A stretch of 64,000 nt of DNA from Darksidea phi (Eukaryota > Ascomycota > Dothideomycetes > Pleosporales > Lentitheciaceae). Each line of letters opens with the position of its first letter. Position 1 is the first letter of the stretch. The notes beneath the pieces were generated by a model. It had not been told where the DNA came from. It made no database searches and saw only the letters and a list, made by a program, of their open reading frames with translations. The stretch lies in the NCBI GenBank assembly GCA_030770425.1, contig JASJFT010000008.1, positions 310,001 to 374,000 of the forward strand. Direction: 5' to 3'. A program made the translations under genes and the position numbers. Shown in pieces: positions 49,004 through 60,438 of the stretch.

Positions 49004-50449
49004 TTAGCGTTTAAGGTTTAAGTGATAATTCGTCCTTGAAATGTTCCTACTTCCAGACACTATCGTCTACTTGCTGACTGGTTACAGATTATCCCGAAGC
49101 CTTGTATAGCCCTACGCCTCCCCTAGCTGCCATGCCAAAGGTCAATACTAGACCATTGATCCATCTGCAAAGCCCTTCCTCGATTTCACCGTCAAGATAC
49201 GGAGTATCGTGTATAATATTTGTTCAAGCGGGAAGGCCAATTTACCATGCTAATAAGTCAGATTCAATTGGGCTCGAATCTCCGATTGGTCTTGAACCAG
49301 AGTTGTCGCTCTCCTTGTCCCGTCAACTCCACCATAAAGTCATCGGGTTTTTGTACGGAACCAACAAGCGGCCGCTCCCTCACTCACGCCACTTTGGCAG
49401 CGAGGAATATGACGAGTCGGAATTAGCGGGGAAGTGATTGACGGGCATTGGAACGCAATTCGCATTCTTGAGGTGAGTCCTATGTGACATTGAGGAGCTC
49501 AGTCACGATTTTAAAACTTACAAACTCCGCACGCTTCTCCTTCACAGCGCTGTGTTGTGCAAATGCGTATAGATCCCCTACATTGAAAACTTCTTAAGAG
49601 TTACGTAGCCCTTCTACATACTGTATATTCTGATAGCATTTAATAGCTAATACAGGCTAAAGGGTATTTATTTTATTAGAGGCGGAGATTTCTGTGTAAC
49701 TTTCCGTTAGAAAAGTGACAGAAGACTTCTGAGACTTGATTGCATATCTGTCATTGAGAGAGAGCCTGATGTCATTGGCACTGAGCAAGGGAAGTTTGGG
49801 TGAAGTGATTTTAGGCCTTATGTTTTTAAGCAAGAGCAGCGAGGTATTCCTTCTGATGGATTATTTTGTAGGGTAGTGCTACTTCGTTATGGCGTTGTGT
49901 TGTACATCGTTTGATAGCGAGGGGAAGTTTAGTGCATGCGGCAAATTGTGGTTCACTCTTCAGAATCTGATCCTTATTGATTGGCCATACTTTGATTAGC
50001 TATAATTAAAGGGGTTCACCAGTGCGGAAATTGGGAGTCGATGTATTTGTGACAAATGAGAATGGAACGATGGAGAGTTAACGTGACGACTTTCAATGTG
50101 TGCACAGGCCACGAACAGCTATGTAACGTGGTAGAGTTCGAAATATCAATAATGATGTCAAGAGATCATTACGCCTCAACTCCCTTCTTTCACCGTCGCA
50201 GGCCTTCCTAAAAGCTTTATAGTCACGGAGTGTGACCTCTACCCTCGAGTTCTAAATGCTCCGCTCCGCCCACACTGCCCATTCTATCTTTTTGGCAGGT
50301 TTCCCATACTAATAAATAAAAACTTTCAGTTCACCATCAAAGTCTTCGTCACAGTACTGATAAGCGGCATTTGCCCCTCCAAGTTCTAGAGCACTCAGTG
50401 CTTCATATCAAGCCATCAGCAGATTTTAAAAGCTTCGCCAAGCGATCTC
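49004..50449. other. Intergenic AT-rich spacer
   Basis: About 1.4 kb, AT-rich, with short frames only (49102-49437 is the longest). No gene or RNA recognised. Confidence 0.4.
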
Positions 50450-53391
50450 TCATGGCATAGATACAATACTTCTATAAATCGCCCCGACGGTCGACGTCGT
50501 AGTCGTTGTCCACTTCCCTGTGACCAGGACACTTCTCTTTAGCACTAAATCTTGCTTCTCGTCTCGCCACAATGCCCATATTTCTTCTGTACCCCTTAGA
50601 CCAATTGCTACATTACCATCTTTCAGGTATAGATTCTGGCGTTCTGACGTATAATCCGCGACATTCTGCACGCTTCTTGTTCGTATATCCGCAAAACAAA
50701 TTTTGTTGCGGCCGGACCGAATGGCGAAGATGTGCGAGGAAGACGGCACGATTGACTGGGATACATTGTCAATGCGTTTGTCGGGGATGTCAAGGCTCTT
50801 GGGGGGAATGTAGGCGGAGGGGTAGATTATTGAGGGATAGGATTTGGACATCGCCGCCGTGAGGAAGACTTGGGGTGTATAACTGTCGGTAGCATCGCCA
50901 ATGAATGAGACTGTGGAGATCCCTAAGTCGTCTCCATAGCCCTATGTCGCAATTAGCCTTGCTAAGAAGATCAAATGCCAAAGAAATGGCACTTACCATG
51001 GTAAAATGCACTGGATCTAGCTGCGCTTCAAGTTCAGCTTCCGGTCCAAGTTTAGTCCATATACTGACATATACAGCGTGTTTGTGACCTCTATGCTCAA
51101 CTTGAATGGCGGAAATCAGCTTCGTAGCATCAACAGAGAAGCTCAACTTCTGGATACGAGGAGTACGGCCCTGAAGATCAATCGCTGGCTCAAGCCTCCA
51201 GGGGCCGTGAAGGCTGTTGTCTTCGAGCTTGTATAGCAGAACAAAATTTCCACATCCTGCAGCGACCAAAGACCCGTCCTGGGAAATAGCGAAGGCTAAT
51301 ATATGCGGAACACTGTCAGCTAGCATGACTAATGGACAGAATTCTTCGTCCATCGCATGATACAGCCATCGAGTCTAGTTTCAATCAGCATCGGAGTTAT
51401 ATAATGATGGCTTGGACAAGTGCTAGGCGCTGCGTCGTGCCCGCAATATTACGTACTGACCTTATCGATATGACAGACAGCGATTATCGCGTTCTGGCTT
51501 GCGACAAGGAATCTCACACTTCGGACGTACTCCTTGTTGGGTATTAGGCTAAATGGCTCCGGCATCCGTAACCTAAATTTTTGCCCCTCGTGGAAGGGAA
51601 AAGTGATTCTAACGACCTCGCTAATATGTCTCTTGCACCACAAGACAATGTGCTCGGAGCAATTTGAGAAATTGAATTCGAGGCTATCCGGAAGCGGTTC
51701 CACTGGAAGATCACGGGGTTTACGAAACCGACGGAACACCTGTCGGTGTCTGGTAAGACTGAGGAAACTCAGGTCAGCCATTGAGCGCGTCTCTATATCT
51801 GATTTGCTTCTCTTCTTGTGGTGTATAACCTCGAGATCGCCTGAAGCGCCCACTATCTCCGGCTGCGATAAATATGGACCAGAAACATGCATTAAGCCGG
51901 CGTCTGCAGGTGCTACCATTAGGCCACCGGTCGCCGTGGTAAGAGGCTCATGTGTAGTCTGGTTATGTTGGGTATGCGAGTTATGTTGGAGGTTTTCTGA
52001 TTGGAATTGGACTTGAGACGGCATGTGGGGGCCTATCGTCGTGCTCAACTGTGAATGAGCATTGTGGATTGGAGCTAAATCCACCGAAGCTCTGTTTCTA
52101 GGTAAGGGTAAAGGCTCTGTCTCGGATAACGTGGAGTTGCTATCCGCAACACATAGGTGCTGTGCGTTGTAACTCGAATCAGGACTCGCTCGGGTTGGCT
52201 TCGTAATGGATCCTTGATTAGAAGCGGTAGGTGAGAGTGAATGCTCATTCCGAAAACGAGCATTAGCTATTTTATCTATTGGCTGAGGATTGGGGTTATG
52301 TCCGGCAGCGGCTACCGATACATTGTCACACTCGGAAGCTACCAAGGTAGAAGTGGATGGGGCAGGCTTGATATGTTGTTCAACCCCCCGATCTTTGTCC
52401 GCCCATGCCATAGCGTCGTGTTGAAATATGCTCATTTCCGCGCGGATCACCCGCCTTAACCGATTGGCGAGCTGTTTGTTGTCGAACACCTTCGCAAGGT
52501 CAGCTTAGCTTTAGCGACAGATTGGGAAGCAAGGTCACCGACCTCCTCAAGAGAAGATAAGGGCCGAATTATTCCAATTCCAATAGACATATTCTCCAAG
52601 AGATAGGTTGCCAATGGCAGGGTGTCCCCATTGGCGGAAGGTGAACGTAATAGATCCAACGCATTTCGGAAAAGACGTAGCGTTTCAGGGAGAGCTGAAG
52701 GGACGGTCGATACCTGAGCTATCAAATGAATGGCCAGATCGTACGCGGTCCAAAACGAGAAAACTCCATTGGCGGAATGCGACCCTTCCGTTAGACTTTT
52801 GAAGGCCGCTATGCCTTCGCTTTCGTCTAAAGGCAAGTCCGGAACCATGATCGTACTGTCTTTCTGGTTGCAAATTGCTGTAGGAATTATCTCTTCCAAG
52901 AGCAATCTCTCTTTTGAGCTAAGTTTCAGTCTTGCATCCCAGTTCAAGACTAGATCTTCGAGTTGTGTTTGCACCCAGTCTCCTTCTTCAAGCGTCAGAA
53001 TCACCGTTTGAAGATCGACCAGCCGCACAGCAGCTACAAGCGCATCTAGTGCTATGCGACGTAGAACCAAGTAGTCGAGCTGCGATTCCTGGGGCCTTTC
53101 TTTGCAGGTGCTTAGCTTCAGGATGTACAAAATGATTCTGATCAACGAAGGTTTGTCGAGAGTATTGATTTGGTTGACGTCGTCCGACTTCAGTACCAAC
53201 CCAAGGGATTCCAGGATCCATTTGATCTTCAATAGAAGCTGGTAAGTGTGGCGCAGTTCGGAAAATGACTCTCCAGGTAGGCGGACAGTATGTACTTCGC
53301 TCTTTCCGATGACTTCGTGAACGCAGTTTGTTGGTGAGAAGCGATGGTATGAAATGCTCCAAATTGAAGCTGCGATACTGCCGAAGGACAT
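50450..53391 (-). CDS. WD40-like repeat protein with helical N-terminal part, apparent frameshift
   Basis: Minus-strand gene, start ATG at 53391. Segment 1 (53391 to about 52510) is helical (LPGESFSELRHTYQLLLKIK). Segment 2 (about 52510-51461) carries a Ser/Gln/His-rich linker and then EFNFSNCSEHIVLWCKR. Introns 51460-51375 (GTCAGT..CTAG) and 50996-50942 (GTAAGT..ATAG) join it cleanly to ILAFAISQDGSLVAAGCGNF, SVDATKLISAIQ...VYVSIW and the C-terminus. These read as degenerate WD40 blades. Segments 1 and 2 are in different frames with no ordinary intron between them; only a 35-39-bp GTGACC/GTCGGT..CTAAG pair could join them. So either a one-base error or frameshift, or an extremely short intron. 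Function unknown; N-terminus recalls fungal NACHT-type leader domains only faintly. Confidence 0.6.
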
Positions 53392-53855
53392 ATTGTGTGA
53401 CTGAGCGTGGGTCGAACTTCTCAGCGCTCGCCTTCGTGAGATTAGTGTCCCAGGAAAACCTCGTTCACATCAAACATTGGAAATCCAGATTTGGAAATTG
53501 ATAAGGGGCTTTGCTTACCATGGCAATTTAAACGATACGAGAAGGGCTGCACACATGTAGCGGAAATGATCCTATCGTACGTATGAAGCACGTGATCATA
53601 CGCCTAATCAATCGCTTGGGGCCATTTTGCACCAATCCGACCGAGTCAAGTTCAACCGAAATAACACGGTTGGTGGACATCTATGCATCGAGATTCAGCC
53701 CCCAATTAACGCAGCCCCCTTGAAGCTCAACTTTAGGGTCACTCTGAAACACAAGGGTATTGCTGCTCTGCCCTAGGTAAAGACGATTCGATTCTTTTCC
53801 CAACATCGTCAACACAGTGACTGGAGAAAACAAAGACCTCTGAGAACTGTTAATC
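53392..53855. promoter_or_regulatory. Divergent promoter of the WD40-like and permease genes
   Basis: 464 bases between two divergent starts. No specific operator recognised. Confidence 0.4.
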
Positions 53856-55923
53856 ATGGATTCTCCTCACCAGGACGAGAATGCGCCAGAGAAGGTAACA
53901 CCAATCTCTCGACAGCACTCGCCCGACTTTTCCGACAACGCTGAAATCGGGGAAACGGAACTTCGTCAAACTCTCAAAGAACGGCATGTCAACATGATTG
54001 GATTTTCCAGTGCGGTCGGCATTGGGATATTTCTTTCCGCGGGCAATGCCATCTTTATGGCCGGACCAGGCGCCGCTGTTATTGCCTATGTGGTTTCTGG
54101 TAGCATAGTGTCGTCGGTCATGGCCAGTCTCGGCGAAATGACTGCACTACTACCCGTCAAAGGACCCTTATTTGAGTTCGCAAGGCGCTTTATCGACCAG
54201 AGCATCGGACTCGCAACCGGCTGGATGGTCTGGTTCTCGTCAATCGTCATTCTCGCCACAGAGATCCTTGGTATTACGGAAATAATCAAGTTTCGTTTCG
54301 ATCCTGAATATCTTGAGGCGGTCGCATACCCTGAAAACCAGATAGAATGGTCGGTCGGTCTTTCCACGAACCCTGCGGTTTGGGTTGGAATATTCCTTCT
54401 CATAATCATGCTCCCAAATTGTCTCCCTGTTCGACAATTCGGTCGCATTGAATATATGTTTGGATGTCTCAAAATCACTTTCTTGGTCGGACTGATACTG
54501 TTCAACGTTATTCTCAGCGCTCGAAAACGATTTCACGCTTCGAGGTTCTGGACGTATGAATCGCCGTACAGCTTTTCGACCCCCAACATGACGGTCCAAG
54601 CCAACTATCATCCAAATGGTGACCCATTAGTTTACACGGGTGCATTGGGTGGTTTCGTATCTTTCTGGACGACAATGACAACTACGCTCTTCTCTCTTGT
54701 GGGATGGGAGATAATCTTCTTCACTGCTGCGGAAAACAGGTAAGACGTTAAGCGTACGCAAACAGATACAGCTTATTAAAGATATATAGAGATCTGAGGC
54801 GTTCCGAAGCCATGAAGCTAGCAACTCGGAAGATCACTCTACGGGTAGTGCTGCTGTATTCACTAGCAACTTTTGCTGTTGGCCTAAATGTGCCATACGA
54901 TGATGCGAACCTCCGGAATTTAACCTTATATGGGATATCGGGTGGTCAGAATAGCGCCTTCGTTATCGCAGCCGTCCGAGAGCACGTCAAAGGCTTCCCA
55001 CATCTCTTCAACGGCTTTTTCATCTTCTCGGCAACGAGCTCGGCCCTCACTGCCTTGTATTCTTCCTCACGAACTCTCCATGCATTGGCTAGCATCCGAG
55101 ATGCGTGGCCGCCTTGGCCTATGTTTGAGAGCATCCGGTCAAGGCTTGAGAGGACCAAGATGGGCGTCCCGCTCAATGCAGTGTTTGTCAGTTGGCTGGT
55201 GGGATTCCTAGCCTTTCTCTCCACAAAGCCATCGCAAGCACTCATCTTAGGGAGAATGTCGACCATAATAGTCGTGTGCAACTTGATCATATATGCAGTT
55301 AACTGCATTGCGTACTTGCAATTTTATCGCATGTAAGCTTTCAGCTCCTACTTTCTAATTACCGTTCTACTGACCTCTTAAGTATTCAAGCTGCTGCGCG
55401 AGGCGATCTTGACGAAGATCTTAACCTTACGCCCGAGATGCGGAATTTATACAAGCGAACGGCTCGTCGGTACCCATACCGATCACATTTCCAATGGGTC
55501 CGCGCCGGTTATGCATTGACTGGGTGCTCTTTGATGGTATTATTTCAAGGCTGGCGGACGCTTGTGCCGCCAGTGGCCACTGCAGACTTTGTGGCCTCCT
55601 ACATCGCCGTTCGTATTATCCCCGTAGCAGCTCATGATGCCCTATTGACTTATCATCAGATTATCATTTTTCTCGTCCTCTCCATGGCGTACTTCTTTAA
55701 GGACCGAGGCTTCTCTCCACGGAACTGGAAAGGCATTGCTATCAAACTCTCCGGGTTCGAGGCTTTTGGGCCAACGGTGGTTAACGAGGAGAGTATAACG
55801 AAGCCTTGCGAGTACTGCGGCGCAAAGCACCGTCGAGGACACTTGCGGTTTCCTGACGGAACCTTTTTTACAATGCGGAACTTGAAGGCTTTGGGGGAGT
55901 GGATATGGGTATGGGTGAAATGA
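53856..55923 (+). CDS. Yeast-type amino-acid permease (APC superfamily)
   Basis: Exons 53856-54739, 54790-55332 and 55383-55923 encode 655 residues; both introns are 50 bp with GTAAGA/GTAAGC donors. After a ~50-residue polar N-terminus comes the family signature FSSAVGIGIFLSAGNAIFMA and AGPGAAVIAYVVSG of TM1-TM2, then about ten further hydrophobic spans, including WTTMTTTLFSLVGWEIIFFT. It should carry amino acids with protons across the plasma membrane; substrate unknown. The C-terminal tail is unusual: residues 618-629 form C-x2-C-x3-H-x3-H (CEYCGAKHRRGH), then a Trp-rich end (EWIWVWVK). Confidence 0.88.
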
Positions 55924-56884
55924 TTTCACAGAAAGCCCTTGTGAACCCGCCATATGATTCAATCGCGGTGGCGCGGTGAAGAGCAGAAATAATTCCTGAA
56001 TTTTGCCTCCACGTCTCCACGCGAGCATTTGCCGATGGGGAGACATACTACAGCAAAGTAGCTTGACCACTCAAAAGAAGCTGAATTGAAGTGCGACCCG
56101 TGGTCGGTATAGACAAGTTTTGCTACGCATTGAGAGATTAAACTTACATGCTCTTGCCCTGCCGCTTCCAGTAGAAGGATACTGTACCATTCGCTGTGGA
56201 ACTTGAGTACCATTGAGTGCTCGAGGAGTCGGCTTGACGTTGTAGACACCACTAGTACCAAGTCATTCCATCTTTTTATGGAAGTTAAATCAGACTTGCG
56301 GAAATGATGGACATTGCGACGAAGTCACTATTTTGCAGTTTTATTTTTTTATATGCATGCTTAAGAATTCCAAGTAGCCTGCACTTTTGTACCTCTGTGA
56401 AACGACAGTCCTAACTTCCATGAATAGATCAAAAGAACGTATCATCTGCCCTGTTCAAATAGTAGAAGAGATCAAGATGCGGAAGATAAAGTGGACCTCG
56501 GAACAGTCGCACTTAGTATGACCTTATTAGCAAGGCGGTAGTCCCTCGTAATGCTCCAGGTTTCCCAGTGGAAACTTTAGTGTTCCAGAGTTAACGGCGA
56601 TTTCCTTCGCTCTTGGGGCGAATGAAGCTCAGTGAGCTGAGAATTCGGGTGCGCTTAAACAGACTATCCGTTGCCACGACTACGTCGATAGCGTAGACTT
56701 CTACATCTGATGACGCAGAGCTACGGCTGGACTGAACTAAAAACTTTCCAGTTGCCAAAGCCACAACAAGAGCAGGCGCACTGACTCAGGCAAACGCCGC
56801 GCGCTATCCAACCGCACTCACTCCCCCTCAAACGCCCTTAAGTCTCACAAAACCCTTGCCCACCCTCCATCAGGGGCATCAACC
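55924..56884. other. Intergenic spacer of about 1 kb
   Basis: Holds the permease 3' flank and the upstream region of the next gene, which ends in a C-rich leader. No gene seen. Confidence 0.4.
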
Positions 56885-59131
56885 ATGCCCACATCACCCG
56901 CCATGGCGAGCCTCTCATCCTCGGTGGCCATCCAAGTGCCAGTCTCTCAGCCAGCGCACTCCGGCCCATCCTTGCTCAGGCTCCCCTCCGAGATCCGCAA
57001 CAAAATATACCATCTCGCCTTGGTAGCCCCCAAACCAATTGTCTACATCATAGGCTTATCTGAAGACCCGTAAGTCATTTGTATTACCATCTACCGTCCT
57101 CATGAAAAGCGAACCTGTGCCGCAACCGTCGGATTCCACAGCCAGTCCGGCCCCTGCCCCAAGATTTCATATGCCGAAAGCCATCTCTCTTCGCTTTGCT
57201 CACTATGTGCCGCAACATCTAGTTATCAGCTTCCTAAGCGACCGGGAGAGTACAAACCCGTGGGACCGCCCTGCTATTTGGACGCAGACGCCAGAGTCGC
57301 AGTCGCAACAAGTCTCGCCCTGGCTCGATCCTGCAAACAGATTCGTGGAGAGTGCATAGGCATATTCTACAGTGAAAATGTTTTTGAGCTCGCAACGCCC
57401 GCAGGGTATCACACGCCGCCTTTGCTCTGGCAAATCCCCCATGCTGTTGCTTGGTCCAGGAGCTGGTCTCCTTTAGCTTGCAAGTACTTGCGCAAGATCG
57501 TTTTGAATGTCGGTACGTATACCCGCAGTGCAGTCTTGCGTCACAGGCGCAAAACAGTGAGATGTTTGATCCAAGACGACAGACACTGACGCCAATCTGA
57601 TGAACTATGCTAACCTGAGCTCGCATAGACGGTACATGCCCAGGAGTCTGCCAGATAGACAATACAACGAGACACCATGGACCCGGCGGCCTCTTCTGCA
57701 TCCTCTTGCTTGTCGAGGAAATGTGGAGGCGCGACGACGGTCGTTGCATCTTCCAATTCGAGTTCCCTAAGGGCCCTGCGCACCAGGAAGCCGTAGCTGT
57801 ACGTATCTCCACACAGATGCTTGGGTCGCAAATTTCAAGCAACGTGTACTCTCCAGTCACAGATAACAGGTACCGGAACCCCTCGAGATAACCTTCACTA
57901 ACCTTGTACTCCTAACCTTTAGAGGCTGAAAGCACTCGGACTACCCGATTCCATGGCATTCGACTTCCACGCAAATGTCATGAATGGGCTGCTAGAGTCT
58001 TTAGTGAAGGATACGCTTAAGTTAAAGAGATACGGCAAACAGCTTTTGCAGATCGTAGTGTGCCCCGTGCCAGACACCAGCAAGGCTCTGGGCTGGCCAC
58101 GAAATACGTTCGGATACCTGGGCGAAGCCATATTCGGACGACCCTGCCAGAAGCGGGAGGAATGGGACGCGAATTTTGGGCGGTATTTCACCATCAAAAA
58201 CGAAGGTAAGACACTGCGCTTTGAAGATTTGCAGCCCATCCGCGATTTGCTTAGCCTTCCGAAAATGATCAAGCGCGAAATAGTCCGTTATGCCCTGCTT
58301 CCAAGCGGCGACGAGCCGTTCTTCTTTGATCTACACACAGGAGAGCACTCGAAGATCGAAAAGGGCGCATTTACTGTCTTTGGGCGCGAGTCATTCTTAG
58401 TTGGCGATGTCGGAATAGTTGGTGTACAAGGCCTCTTCTGGAATTCCTGCGCTTTCATATACAAGATGACGGCCTTCTCGGCGCGGACGACGTTTGAGAA
58501 CTTCGAGAAGCTGAAGAAGCGGTTCCGCCTAACTGGGTCGATAGAGTACCCGTGGATAACACAGTTCCACGGGTTCAGCAAGCCGCTCACTATCGAAATG
58601 CGATTCACGCTCCAGGAGCAGAGTCATCTGCAAGATCTCCGGATCGGCATCATGGAGTTCCTGCGCATAACCAACTTCGCCAAAAATACGGGGACGACGG
58701 TAAAGTTCACCACCGCAGGCGGGACTAGCAACGTGACATCGGCCGAGAGCTGGTCCACCTCTCTTTACGCGGTCCGCGCCCATGTCCTTGAGCTCCTGAG
58801 CCAGGTCCACATCCTCCACGGGACGAACTCTACCAACTTCGAAGTCTATATCGACGGAACGGGACAGGCTAGGGAGGTCGTCTACACTGATGGCGAAACC
58901 CCCGTCGTCTACCACGCTACCCAAGTGTCGAACAAGGAGCCGAGCATCGAGGGCGTTGCCGCGCGATACCGCATCAAGCACGAGATGCTGAAAACAACGG
59001 GCCAGGACTGTTACTATCGCAATTCCGGGAACAATGCGAGTGTCGCGCTTCACTTAGAATGGCTCGATCTCATAGTCGGCCGAAGATCGTCTTCGGCGGC
59101 GACCGGTTATACGCGAGACAGTACTGCGTAG
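56885..59131 (+). CDS. 2EXR/F-box-like protein with two related domains
   Basis: Four exons (56885-57069, 57142-57512, 57629-57869, 57925-59131) give 667 residues. Introns are 72, 116 and 55 bp with GTAAGT, GTACGT and GTACCG donors; each acceptor was chosen as the one that keeps frame. Residues 30-46 (LLRLPSEIRNKIYHLAL) are the 2EXR/F-box-like motif common in fungal proteins, continued by SLALARSCKQIRGECIGIFY and FYSENVFEL. A second, similar motif, LLSLPKMIKREIVRYAL, starts near residue 374, so the protein looks like two such modules joined. The rest is globular without known motif. Probable protein-protein adaptor, possibly for ubiquitin ligase; function not known. Confidence 0.72.
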
Positions 59132-59589
59132 GATGACTCGGAGTAATGACGAAGTGTGGATTGGACTGTGTGTCTTTTTAAAGGCTTCGGCTTGATCCAT
59201 ACTAAAGAAAGACGGCCCAGCAATGGCGTGGTAGAGTCCAAGCTGAATACAACGTGGACGATGCCAGCGACGAAGGTTCCTCCACGCGGTTCATTCCAAC
59301 GTCTAGAAGCGGACGACGTTGCGGTGTGGCGTTTCCCGAGACATGTAGCCGTCAATAAAACGAGCGTTTTCATAGTTCAATTTTGCATTCCATATTGCCA
59401 TCGTGGTTGACTCTTCGTGTAAAGTTGTGTACAGTTGCACTGAGAAACGCGTAAACGGGGGCCAGCTTCTATGACTACAACTCTTATCCTTCTTTACTTT
59501 ATCATCCTGCTTGATAATAGCAATCCTTTTCTCTTATTGTTTCCTATTAATGTTTGCATTTTTCCTTGTTAGGTGTAAATATTGATTGT
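59132..59589. other. Intergenic spacer before repeat C
   Basis: Holds the 3' flank of the 2EXR gene. No gene seen. Confidence 0.4.
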
Positions 59590-59850
59590 ATAATTCACAG
59601 TACCTCCCAACGCTCTACGGTTCGGCAGCACATGTCATTGCTCGTCGCCTCAATATTCGATGTTCGAAACATCGCCTCGTCACTCACAATCGATAGTACT
59701 GTGTATAGTTCTACAACTCTATTATCGGGTATAAGGTGTGGGTATGGCACCTCTACTGTGTACAAAAACAAACTCCTACTATGTATCGTGCGGACCTTAT
59801 AAAAGAGACTCCCACTATGCAAATCCAAACTAAAGCCAAACCAAATAAAG
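59590..59850 (+). repeat. Dispersed repeat copy C, 3' part only
   Basis: Matches copies A and B over their 3' part: CCTCCCAACGCTCTACGGTT (A: CTCCTAACGCTCTGTAG), ACATGTCATTGCTCGTCG, CGAAACATCGCCTCGTC, GTGTGGGTATGGCACCTCTA, CTCCTACTATGTATCGTGCG and GACTCCCACTATGCAAATCC. It contains CTTATAAAAGAGACTCCC, which looks like a TATA box. The 5' hairpin end of the family is absent. Confidence 0.75.
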
Positions 59851-60438
59851 ATTTGTAAGCTATAGGTATAGCATCTTTACTACGCAGAAACGTCTCCTAT
59901 GTTTAGCTTTCGCTAAATGAACACACCACCCTACTAGGTAACAAGCACAAAACAGAACGACGTTAAAAGGTTCGAGACGCTCACGTCCTCCACGCCCTTA
60001 GATTCCCTCCTCATTACCTCCTCCCAAAGCGGCACGTTCTTTTTGAAAAGGCGCCGGTATCCACAGCCACACAGATGCTAAGACTACATAACGGCGGGGA
60101 CAAATAAAAGGAGGGGAAAGCCGTCAAGGGTCCAACGCGGAGGCAGAGACTTACCTGTCACGGTTGCAGGGAAGCTACGTTTGAGCTATTTAAAGGACGC
60201 TATTTAGATTAGCAGGTAACTCGGAGATAGTGTTCCGATAAGAACGGCATGTTCAGGGAATCCAAGTAGAAGGTCGTCATAGCTTAGGTGATTAGGTACG
60301 TCACCAGCGGGGTAGGAGCGTCAAAGCGCGGAGTTGCAGCATATGTGGACAATCAAAGGTATCAGAATTGCATGCCTTCCTCTCAATCCATATCCTATGA
60401 TTTCGATCCGTTTATTACAACCCTCCCCACAACCTTCC
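59851..60438. other. Intergenic spacer before the urease 3' end
   Basis: A short motif (GGTATAGCATCTTTACTACG, around 59865) echoes the repeat family. No gene seen. Confidence 0.4.

Noticed and set aside
50450..53391. Treating the three minus-strand parts as separate genes
   Set aside because: Two clean in-frame introns join the later parts, and the blade-like repeats continue across them; only the first junction is irregular.
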